Positions 1 through 6,592 of a stretch of DNA of 6,982 nucleotides are shown here, one piece after another. Within the stretch, counting starts at the first letter, position 1; every line of letters starts with the position of its first letter. Below the pieces are notes generated by a model that was given only the letters and a program-made list of their open reading frames with translations, searched no databases and was not told where the DNA came from. This stretch comes from Phycisphaerales bacterium (GTDB taxonomy: Bacteria; Planctomycetota; Phycisphaerae; Phycisphaerales; UBA1924). Location of the stretch: contig JAUXUZ010000045.1 in the NCBI GenBank assembly GCA_030680655.1, forward strand, positions 1 to 6,982, in the 5' to 3' direction. The position numbers and the translations under genes were made by a program.

Positions 1-2
1 GC

Positions 3-3000
3 TCGTCGAGCACCGGCGGCCTCATCACCAACATCGGGCGTGTCTCCAGCGGTGACCGCACCGGGCTGATCGAGTCGAACGGCTACCAGACCGGAACCGG
101 CGGTAGCAACCAACTCCTCAGCGAAACCACCTTCTCGCAGCGCGACGCCTCGGTCGGGGGAGTGACGCTCAGCAAGCCGATCATCGCCACCAGCAAGGCG
201 TACTGGGGGACCGGCGGCAGCGACCACGACGACACCACGTACACCTTCGCGTGGTGGAGCGGCACCAACACCAGCCCGCTCTACGTGACAACGAAGAGCG
301 TGACCACCACGCTCCCGGCGGTGAAGAACTCATCGCCGGACCAGAACGGTGCCAACACCACCGCCGACGCGGTCTCGTACCTGCGTAAGGATGGGCGCAT
401 GGCGATCAGCGTGGCCCTCGACGGCATCTACACCGCGGTGAAGTACAACGCGATGGGGCTGCCGGTGCGGACGGTGAGCGACGCCGACCCGAGCGTCTCG
501 GGGGACTTTGACACCAACTACGGGCCGAGCGACTTCGGGCTCTCGACCAGCGCCAACGGCGGGCTCGTCTACTCGACGGAAGCGACGTACGACAGCGTGG
601 GCCGCACGGTGACCAGCGTTGCGCGGCCCGATTCCAGCATGCCGGTCAAGCGGATCGCGGAGATGTACTACAGCAAGCTGGCCGACGGCCGGTTGGCGAC
701 GATCAGCTTCCCGCGGCAGGACACGCCGGTGGCGACGCTCACCTACTACGGGCCGGTGAGCTACAGCGTGAGCAACCACGCGGGCAAGGGCGAGTTCTCC
801 TGCACGCTGGGGGTTGCCAGCACGACAGGGGCCAAGGCGGACTGGCTCAACGAGAGCTACAGCGACCCGATCTACGCGCTTGAGAACGCCAGCGCGAACC
901 TGGCGGGGAGCAGCCGCGCCAACGTCTTCGCGGTGGGCACGACGATCTACAACACCTCGGGGAGCAAGGCGACTGAGAGCCGCAAGTACGTGACCCTGGC
1001 GACCAGCAGCACCTGGACGGGGAGCGCCGGAACCGACTACGACCGCACCGAGTACAGCTACGACGTCATGGGCCGCGCCGACCGCGTGAAGGACCCCACC
1101 GACACGATCTCCCGCACCATGTTCGACGCCCTCGGCCGCACCAGCAGCCACTGGGTGGGCACCAGCGACAGCAGCTGGCCCCCGGTCGCCAGCACCAGCG
1201 CTGCGGGCGACATGACGCAGACCGACCTGACAACCTACGACGCAGCCGGGGTCGGCAACAGCCTGGTGACCAAGCGGACCGCCTATGTGGAGGGGGATTC
1301 GTACGGCTTCGGCTACTCGGCAAGTATGCGCGAAACCTCCTCCCTCTACGACGTGCGCGGCCGGGCGATCGTGACGATCCCCCCGGTGATGCCCTGCAGC
1401 GTGACGGCCTACGACCTGCGGAACCGGCCGACGGCGACGGCGATGTTCACCAGTTCCAGCGGCCTCACCGCCGCCACCGACCCGGCGGCGACCGGGACGA
1501 TGAGCAGCCGCACAGCGCTCTCCAAGACCTTCTACGACTCGCGCGGCCAGGTCTACAAGACGCAGCGGTACAAGGTGACCCAGAGCGACGGGACCGACGC
1601 GGACTCCCTGGAGTCGCTGACGTGGCGTGACACCGCGGGGCGTGTGATCAAGCAGGGGGGCACGGCCAACAGCAAGACGGTCTACGACCGGCTGGGCCGG
1701 GCGGTCCACCAGTACACGCTGGCGCGGAACAACGACAGCGGGTACGGGGACGCCTCGGGCGTGAGCGGAGACATCGTGCTGGAGCAGTCCGACACGGTCT
1801 ACGGCGACGCGGACAAGACCGGGCTGGTGGTGATGACGGCGTCGATCATGCGCAACTACGACGACACCTCCACCACCGGGGCGCTGGACACCAACGCGGA
1901 CAACGACGTCTACAAGTACACGCTGACGGGGGGCGGCTCGGCGGACGTGAAGGGCCGCATCCAGATCATGGCGTACTGGTACGACGAGCTGGACCGGCCG
2001 GCGGTCTCGATCAACTATGGGGTATACAAGGCCTCGGGCGTGCTGGCGGACTTCAACCGCGCGGCGACGGACTGGCAGGCGGCCAACGCGGGGGCGCGGG
2101 GGTCGATCGACGGGGCCCTGCGCAGCGACACGGTGTACAACGCCAACGGGACGGTGCAGGCGAGCCAGGCGCCGAAGGTGGACGGCGGGAGCCCGCTGGA
2201 GACGCGGTGGCTCTACGACCACGCGTTGCGGAAGATCGCCGAGATCAAGAACTACAAGAACGGGACGCCCAGCGGGGTGACGGGTGACGACGACGTCTAC
2301 ACCCGCTACACCTTCGCCAACGGCCTCATGGCGACGGTGTGGGTGGACTTTGACGGCGACAACGCCGTGGACACCGACGATCAGGTGACGACGTATACCT
2401 ACGGCACCACCAAGGGCACGACCACCGGCACCTCCGCGGTCAAGGACAACCGCCTGCTCGACAACGTGCTCTACCCCGCGCAGGGGTTCGCAGGTGAGAC
2501 CACCGCCGACCGAACGACGGCGTTCACGTACAACGCGCAGGGCCAGAAGACCTACCAGATCGACAACAACGGGACCGAGTTGCTCTACGACTACGACACC
2601 GGCGGCCGCAAGATCAGCGAGGTGCTCAAGGCGGCGGGGTCGGGGATTGACACGGCGGTGCAGAGCTGCGGCTGGGCGTACAGCACGCGCGGGCTGCTGG
2701 CCAAGGTGACACAGTACTCCAACACGAGCCTGTCCCCGACGTACGAGACCGACGAGGTGCTCTACATGTACGACGACTGGGGGAACCTCACTGACTTCCG
2801 CCAGGACAACGACGGGGCGGTGACCAGCACGTCACCCAACGACTACGACACCTACTACACCTACACCAAGGTGGACACGACCAGCCCCACCTCGGGGACG
2901 CGTGCATCGGGCCTCCGCCGCACCAGCGCGGGGCTCTACTACGGGGCGGGCCTGGGCAGCGCCGGGGCCGGCACGAAGAAGGAGGAGATCAGCTACACAT

Positions 3001-5060
3001 TCACCAACAGCAGCTACGGCACGACGCTCTACGACGACGACTACGGGCGGGTGACGTGGATGACGCGGAGCTACCCGACCTCGTCGCTGCTGCTGAACAT
3101 CTTCGTCTACGGTGGGACGGGCACGCTGGTGCGCAACTACGTCGTCGAGTCGGCGATCACCGATGTGCGTGCCGACGGGGGTACCAGCGGCTGGGATGTG
3201 GGGTTCGACCGCTTCGGACGCCGCAAGCGCAGCCTGTGGAAGAACGGCTCCAGCGGCGCCATCTACTACGACGCGCGGCCCGCCTACGACGAGAACTCGA
3301 ACACCACGGCGGTTGAGAACGCCTGGGTCACGCCGTGGAGCAGCACCTACGAGAGCGACGGGCTGAACCGATTGAAGGGGCTTGAGTTCGGCGTCATGAC
3401 CACGGGCGCGATCTCGACGGTGGTGCAGAAGGAGGACTGGCAGACCGGCGGCACCTTGAAGCTCGACCAGGTGGGCAACTGGGTCGACTACAAGCGCACG
3501 CGCGAGTCGGCGGCTCAGGACGACTGGGCGGGGAACACCTTCAACAAGATCAACGTCTACACCAAGGTCGACAAGGTCACGGGCACCGACATCGAGCCCG
3601 AGGTCGACAAGAAGGGCCTCCCGAAATGGGACGACAAGACGGGCGGAACTACCGTCGGGTACCAGTACGTCTTCGACGCCTGGGACCGGCTGCGTCTGGT
3701 CAAGAACACCTCCGCCGTGTTGGTTGAGGAGTTCCGGTACAACGGGCTGGGCCACCGCATCGCTTGGCACTACGACATTAACGCCAGCGGTGGAGCCCCC
3801 AACGGCAGCGACGACTGGGTCCACTTCCAGTACAACGAGCGGTGGCAGCAGATGGCGATGTACGTCGGGACCGCGTCGAGCCCGACCGAGGTCTTCACGT
3901 ACATGGCCGCGGGGAAGGACGGGTACGGGGGGAGTTCGTACATCGACGAGGTGGTGATGCGCGAGCGGGGAGCGGAGCGGTACTATTACCTGCAGAACTG
4001 GCGGCACGACGTGGTGGCCATCATGGATTTCGACGGCGCGATCAAGGAGAAGCTGGTGTACGACGCGTACGGGCGGCCGCACGCGTTCAGCCCCGGCGAC
4101 CTGAAGACCAGCGGGGGCGCCGACCGGCCCGACGGGGCGCTCGACACCAGCGACACGTGGACCACCGGCGGCGTGGCGTGGAACAAGGACATCGGCAACT
4201 CGGCCCACAAGGCGATCCCCGACGGGGTCACCAGCAACGGCACCAGCGACACCGACGATCCGGTGACGCTGACGAACCTGAAGAACGCCGGGTACAGCGC
4301 GGGCTACGGGATCATCAGCGACGCGACCATCAACAACCGCAAGGGCCTGGCGGGGTACGAGTTCGACCCGATCCTGGAGGGCGACGCCAGCGCCAACTAC
4401 AAGCCGGTCTACCACGTCCGCCACCGGGCGCTGGCCTCCGACACCGGCAAATGGCTCCAGAAAGACCCGCTGGGGTATGTTGACGGGATGGACCTGTATG
4501 AGTACTGCAACAGTGATGCGATTGACAGCAATGATGGCTTTGGTCTGTGCGCTGCTAAGTTGGAACTGGGTAGTATTCACAGCTTGACGTCGCAATTTGC
4601 ATCGAAGATTACTGATTGCACTTCCGTGCTACGTAATTGCTCTACCTCGTCGGTGATGGCTCTTTCTCGTACGTTGGGTGGCAAGACCCCTCTGGTGCCC
4701 TGCTCTCTCCTCTGCGGCCCTTGGACCCCGACAACTACCGCAACTTGGAGCAGCGTCTTCTCTCCTTGGGAACTGTTCATCTGTTTTAATGAAGAACTGT
4801 TTGCCTCCTTTCTTCCGACTTGTACTTGTACGAAGTACTTCACGGTTACATACACCAGGACATGCCCCGCGCGGAGCCCTTGTCTGAATTCTATCAGTCT
4901 TCCAGATATGGCGGCCGCGTGCACCTACACTATCGCCAACACAGCGCCCGCTGCGGTGCCGATGAATTGCTGCACGCAATGCGCCCTTTCAACCGCACCG
5001 TGCGTCTTCCCGCCCATGCCAACTACGGCGCCGTGGTGGCTCCCATGGATCACTAATTGA
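3..5060 (+). CDS. Giant Rhs/YD-repeat protein, 5'-partial, planctomycete-type
   Basis: The frame is open from the first complete codon at position 3 to a TGA at 5058-5060 (1685 residues visible). The GTG at 162 is only the first start-like codon, and coding clearly continues upstream of it, so the true N-terminus is outside the window. Counting residues from position 3, YD-type repeats recur throughout: near 148 (KYNAMGLPV), 196 (TYDSVGRTV), 353 (YSYDVMGRA), 374 (MFDALGRTS), then many more, including VYDRLGRAV, YDYDTGGRK, YMYDDWGNL, GFDRFGRRK, LDQVGNWVD, YVFDAWDRL and LVYDAYGRP. The Rhs core terminus lies at about 1470-1515 (YHVRHRALASDTGKWLQ, then KDPLGYVDGMDLYEYC). Rhs proteins fold as a large beta-cocoon that encloses a C-terminal effector; they are usually exported or cell-surface, but the secretion signal is not visible here. 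Core DNA is about two-thirds GC with strong G/C at third positions. The family call is very secure. The function of the tip is unknown. Confidence 0.96.
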   Translation, partial: SSSTGGLITNIGRVSSGDRTGLIESNGYQTGTGGSNQLLSETTFSQRDASVGGVTLSKPIIATSKAYWGTGGSDHDDTTYTFAWWSGTNTSPLYVTTKSVTTTLPAVKNSSPDQNGANTTADAVSYLRKDGRMAISVALDGIYTAVKYNAMGLPVRTVSDADPSVSGDFDTNYGPSDFGLSTSANGGLVYSTEATYDSVGRTVTSVARPDSSMPVKRIAEMYYSKLADGRLATISFPRQDTPVATLTYYGPVSYSVSNHAGKGEFSCTLGVASTTGAKADWLNESYSDPIYALENASANLAGSSRANVFAVGTTIYNTSGSKATESRKYVTLATSSTWTGSAGTDYDRTEYSYDVMGRADRVKDPTDTISRTMFDALGRTSSHWVGTSDSSWPPVASTSAAGDMTQTDLTTYDAAGVGNSLVTKRTAYVEGDSYGFGYSASMRETSSLYDVRGRAIVTIPPVMPCSVTAYDLRNRPTATAMFTSSSGLTAATDPAATGTMSSRTALSKTFYDSRGQVYKTQRYKVTQSDGTDADSLESLTWRDTAGRVIKQGGTANSKTVYDRLGRAVHQYTLARNNDSGYGDASGVSGDIVLEQSDTVYGDADKTGLVVMTASIMRNYDDTSTTGALDTNADNDVYKYTLTGGGSADVKGRIQIMAYWYDELDRPAVSINYGVYKASGVLADFNRAATDWQAANAGARGSIDGALRSDTVYNANGTVQASQAPKVDGGSPLETRWLYDHALRKIAEIKNYKNGTPSGVTGDDDVYTRYTFANGLMATVWVDFDGDNAVDTDDQVTTYTYGTTKGTTTGTSAVKDNRLLDNVLYPAQGFAGETTADRTTAFTYNAQGQKTYQIDNNGTELLYDYDTGGRKISEVLKAAGSGIDTAVQSCGWAYSTRGLLAKVTQYSNTSLSPTYETDEVLYMYDDWGNLTDFRQDNDGAVTSTSPNDYDTYYTYTKVDTTSPTSGTRASGLRRTSAGLYYGAGLGSAGAGTKKEEISYTFTNSSYGTTLYDDDYGRVTWMTRSYPTSSLLLNIFVYGGTGTLVRNYVVESAITDVRADGGTSGWDVGFDRFGRRKRSLWKNGSSGAIYYDARPAYDENSNTTAVENAWVTPWSSTYESDGLNRLKGLEFGVMTTGAISTVVQKEDWQTGGTLKLDQVGNWVDYKRTRESAAQDDWAGNTFNKINVYTKVDKVTGTDIEPEVDKKGLPKWDDKTGGTTVGYQYVFDAWDRLRLVKNTSAVLVEEFRYNGLGHRIAWHYDINASGGAPNGSDDWVHFQYNERWQQMAMYVGTASSPTEVFTYMAAGKDGYGGSSYIDEVVMRERGAERYYYLQNWRHDVVAIMDFDGAIKEKLVYDAYGRPHAFSPGDLKTSGGADRPDGALDTSDTWTTGGVAWNKDIGNSAHKAIPDGVTSNGTSDTDDPVTLTNLKNAGYSAGYGIISDATINNRKGLAGYEFDPILEGDASANYKPVYHVRHRALASDTGKWLQKDPLGYVDGMDLYEYCNSDAIDSNDGFGLCAAKLELGSIHSLTSQFASKITDCTSVLRNCSTSSVMALSRTLGGKTPLVPCSLLCGPWTPTTTATWSSVFSPWELFICFNEELFASFLPTCTCTKYFTVTYTRTCPARSPCLNSISLPDMAAACTYTIANTAPAAVPMNCCTQCALSTAPCVFPPMPTTAPWWLPWITN
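2346..2381 (+). other. EF-hand/dockerin-like Asp loop within the Rhs core
   Basis: The Rhs protein carries the 12-residue stretch DFDGDNAVDTDD (residues 782-793 counted from position 3). Asp falls at loop positions 1, 3, 5, 9 and 12, and a hydrophobic Val at position 8. This is the pattern of calcium-binding EF-hand and dockerin loops. A degenerate relative, PDGALDTSD, occurs around 4131-4157 between the last YD repeat and the core terminus, but it lacks acids at positions 1 and 3. Calcium binding is inferred from the pattern alone. The loop may stabilise the extracellular Rhs shell. Confidence 0.5.
4548..5060 (+). other. Variable C-terminal tip of the Rhs protein (possible toxin domain, reading frame doubtful)
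   Basis: After the Rhs core terminus (ending near 4547) the composition changes abruptly. The 60 bases 4561-4620 hold 26 G/C (43%), against 41 of 60 for core bases 1741-1800. This is the usual position of the exchangeable effector tip in Rhs proteins. The in-frame translation of about 170 residues has 15 Cys, whereas the roughly 1515-residue core shows only about four. From about 4638 onward it is rich in Thr, Pro, Ser and Trp and poor in charged residues. This pattern suggests the annotated frame is not the ancestral coding frame here. No known toxin motif was recognised in either frame. It may be a decayed tip, a frameshifted tip, or an unusual Cys-rich domain. Confidence 0.6.
4637..5056 (+). 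pseudogene. Alternative-frame coding signal inside the Rhs tip
   Basis: In the frame one base behind the Rhs frame there are two open stretches, 4637-4786 and 4793-5056, separated only by TAATGA at 4787-4792. The first reads LLYLVGDGSFSYVGWQDPSG and continues with LDPDNYRNLEQRLLSLG. The second contains LYLYEVLHGYIHQDMP, SEFYQSSRYGGRVHLHY and ADELLHAMRPFNR, and ends APMDH-stop at 5054-5056, directly next to the TTG start of the following gene. These peptides have balanced charged and aromatic residues. Codons such as GCC, CGC, CAC, AAC and GTG follow the purine-first, C/G-third pattern of bacterial genes. The likely reading is that an Rhs tip or small gene once used this frame and was broken by an indel plus stops. 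A separately translated small overlapping gene (for example from the ATG at 4862, 64 residues) is possible, but it has no well-spaced ribosome binding site. Confidence 0.45.
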
Positions 5061-5944
5061 AACTACTCGCATTCTGCATATTCGCATTGCTTGGTGTAGC
5101 GGGCGTGCCGCTTGTCCTGCGGCTTGAGTTTATCAGCAACTCACTCTTGGGGCCACATGCCAGTGGAATCATGGTGAGCGCCGTGCTCTTGGGTGTCGGG
5201 CTTTCCGTCTATGTTTCATTCGCCAGAATCACCCATATCGACACGGTTCCAGCCAAGCTGTTCTATGGATCTTGCATAGGAACTTCGCTGGTTGCTTTTT
5301 TCCTCACTTCTCGCATTTGCAGGGCTCTGGACTATCAATCACAGCTGTTTGTGCTCATTCCGCTTGCGTTAGGTATGACGGCATCGCTGCGTCCAGCATA
5401 CTGGGTAATGGACTCTCGGTATTGTCGCGGCCTCTTTGTAGGACAAAGACGGAGTTTTTTGCTTGGAACTGCTTTGTTGTTCGCTTCTTTGGCGTGCATC
5501 GGATATGGGTACCCATTTCGCAGATGCTGGATGGGCGCCAAGATGAGCAACGCGGTGTGCTTATCCGGTCATATATTGTTCTATGATGCGTCTGGAAACG
5601 TGTATGCAAGAATGCCGGGACGAGGAATTGGCATTGTAAGTGCTAGTCAGCATGTTGTATGCATGTTTGAACGTAGTGTCAAAGATGGAACAGCAATAAG
5701 ACAGTACCAAGTTGGCAAGGTGGACAATAATGCAAGGTACTTTATTCCAAGTTCTCCAGTGATTGTTGCCATTTACGCGGTTCCAACCGGTGATGAGTAT
5801 GTGGACCTTCAGTTGATTGCAAATCATGTTTTTGATAAGTCGTCGCGAATCAACGCAAGCGAGCCGCCCCTGGCTCCTACGATCGTCGCTGTAAGAGAAG
5901 TTACTATTCCGCTTCGAGCTGGAGCGGCAGATGTCGCCAAATAG
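5057..5944 (+). CDS. Unrecognised polytopic membrane protein, possible Rhs-tip partner or immunity protein
   Basis: This is a 295-residue protein starting at TTG 5057 and ending at TAG 5942-5944. I recognise no family. It has about five hydrophobic segments, near residues 3-21, 37-56, 68-84, 97-117 and 133-150. A hydrophilic C-terminal part of about 140 residues follows, including GHILFYDASGNVYARMPG. The TTG start is favoured because it keeps the first membrane segment; the next in-frame ATG, at 5171 (residue 39), would remove it. No Shine-Dalgarno sequence is evident. The start overlaps the Rhs stop by 3 nt (TTGA) and abuts a TAA in the alternative tip frame, so it is probably translated by coupling to the upstream gene. 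GC is low (24 of 60 in 5641-5700), like the tip and unlike the Rhs core, suggesting tip and gene arrived together. An immunity role is inferred from position only. Confidence 0.8.
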   Translation: MKLLAFCIFALLGVAGVPLVLRLEFISNSLLGPHASGIMVSAVLLGVGLSVYVSFARITHIDTVPAKLFYGSCIGTSLVAFFLTSRICRALDYQSQLFVLIPLALGMTASLRPAYWVMDSRYCRGLFVGQRRSFLLGTALLFASLACIGYGYPFRRCWMGAKMSNAVCLSGHILFYDASGNVYARMPGRGIGIVSASQHVVCMFERSVKDGTAIRQYQVGKVDNNARYFIPSSPVIVAIYAVPTGDEYVDLQLIANHVFDKSSRINASEPPLAPTIVAVREVTIPLRAGAADVAK

Positions 5945-6297
5945 GCTCTACGGCCGGGGCGTGGCGCCCAACGGGGGAGTGGCATCTATGATCGTGGGAT
6001 TGTCAAGCGGGGGCGTGTCACCGGCCGCGCGGCGCTGATCGTGCCACCGTATATGAAGACCCGTCAGAAGTCAAGCCGGAACAAGTGATCCCATTCGTCT
6101 ATCCGAGCGTCGGGCCGGGGTGGCCGTAGCCCAAATGGGTTGCGTCCGAGGCGTAAAGGAGGCCGGCTGTCCCATCGTACCGTCGAGCATCGCCGCCCAG
6201 GTGGCGCTGCGAGCTTACCGGCCCCGTTCACGCGGGGTCACTTCTCCCGGCGGTCCTTCGGATCGTTTACAAGATCAGACGGCACGCCGCTTCACCT
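5945..6297. other. Gene-free remnant region
   Basis: No intact gene is visible over these roughly 350 bases on either strand. GC is high again, unlike the preceding gene. On the + strand one frame stays open from 5945 to a TGA at 6086-6088 and reads in part GIYDRGIVKRGRV, then ALIVPPYMKTRQK, which looks like a fragment of a real protein but has no start signal. A DDE-transposase piece is a guess based only on the DRG and VPP spacing. Around 6214-6229 there is a small hairpin, CCCCG and CGGGG with a 6-base loop. The region may also contain the end of the truncated transposon described at 6298-6426. Confidence 0.5.
5957..5969 (+). terminator. Small GC hairpin after the membrane-protein gene
   Basis: Arms GGGCG and CGCCC are separated by TGG and begin 13 bases after the TAG stop of the membrane-protein gene. 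The stem is only 5 bp and no T-run follows, so it is at best a weak or factor-assisted terminator. Confidence 0.22.
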
Positions 6298-6426
6298 TCA
6301 CGCCGCCATCGTCACCCCGCTTCCGTTCCCTGCCAGCGGTTCTTTCATCTGGTGCAGCAGCCCGCGCACCCACCGGTTGGCCACCGCGGTCACGATCACG
6401 CTCGCCGCCAGACCACGCGCACGCAT
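6298..6426 (-). pseudogene. Transposase C-terminal fragment, tentatively IS110-like
   Basis: The minus strand read downward from 6426 gives 42 residues to a TGA at 6300-6298: MRARGLAASVIVTAVANRW, then VRGLLHQMKEPLAGNGSG. The hydrophobic helix ending in VANRWVRGLLHQMK resembles the extreme C-terminus of IS110/IS116-type transposases, where a conserved helix of the form AVANRLVR...LH sits just before the stop. The upstream (N-terminal) part should lie at coordinates above 6426, but an Rhs fragment on the other strand begins there within about five bases. The transposase is therefore truncated and cannot be functional. Family assignment rests on one short motif. A fragment of another transposase family, or chance, remains possible. 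Confidence 0.42.
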
Positions 6427-6430
6427 CGAG

Positions 6431-6532
6431 TCGCCCTTCACCCACACCTACGACGCCGCGGGCAACCTCGCCAACGACGGCCGCAACGTCTTCCGCTACG
6501 ACGGCTCCAACCGGCTCATGGATGTCTACAGC
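6431..6532 (+). pseudogene. Remnant of a second Rhs/YD-repeat gene
   Basis: The frame starting at 6431 reads SPFTHTYDAAGNLANDGRN followed by VFRYDGSNRLMDVYS. It holds two YD repeats, with the Tyr codons 48 bases apart (6449 and 6497), in the standard Rhs pattern TYDAAGNL...YDxxNRL. The sequence is not a copy of any stretch of the large Rhs gene in this window and is closer to canonical Rhs repeats, so it comes from a different Rhs gene. It has no start, no other repeats and no core terminus. It is abutted on the left by the transposase fragment and runs on the right into a seven-G run (6533-6539) and the inverted repeat. It is a clear fragment, probably left by recombination. Confidence 0.8.
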
Positions 6533-6546
6533 GGGGGGGCAATCGC

Positions 6547-6572
6547 CCCACCCGGCGTGTCCGCCGGGTGGG
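6547..6572 (-). terminator. Perfect 11-bp inverted repeat, probable terminator of the minus-strand gene
   Basis: Arms CCCACCCGGCG (6547-6557) and CGCCGGGTGGG (6562-6572) pair perfectly around a TGTC loop. The hairpin lies 20 bases beyond the stop of the minus-strand gene ending at 6593, where a terminator would be expected. No T-run follows on either strand. A second, mutually exclusive stem (GGGGC 6536-6540 with GCCCC 6545-6549) overlaps its left arm. It could also be a dispersed palindromic repeat. Confidence 0.55.
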
Positions 6573-6592
6573 ACGCGGAGGCCTTTGATGAC

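Noticed and set aside
162..164. GTG at 162 as the real Rhs start
   Set aside because: The frame is open back to position 3 with plausible Rhs-type sequence (for example DRTGLIESNGYQTG) and no ribosome binding site precedes the GTG.
330..2222. Long minus-strand open frame opposite the Rhs core (630 codons)
   Set aside because: It is a shadow of the GC-biased Rhs gene: rich in Arg, Val, Ala, Gly and His, with no recognisable domain, and fully opposite a clear YD-repeat coding sequence.
3..4547. CRISPR array or DNA-level tandem repeats in the Rhs core
   Set aside because: The periodicity is at protein level (YD repeats with variable spacing and sequence); no identical repeats with unique spacers were seen.
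2832..4595. Long minus-strand open frame opposite the second half of the Rhs gene (587 codons)
   Set aside because: Same reason: Val/Arg/Pro-rich low-complexity translation mirroring high third-position GC on the plus strand.
4577..4979. Minus-strand open frames of about 115 codons across the Rhs tip
   Set aside because: They cover the tip but lack a plausible start context and show no motif. The plus-strand alternative frame has better codon bias and ends at the next gene.
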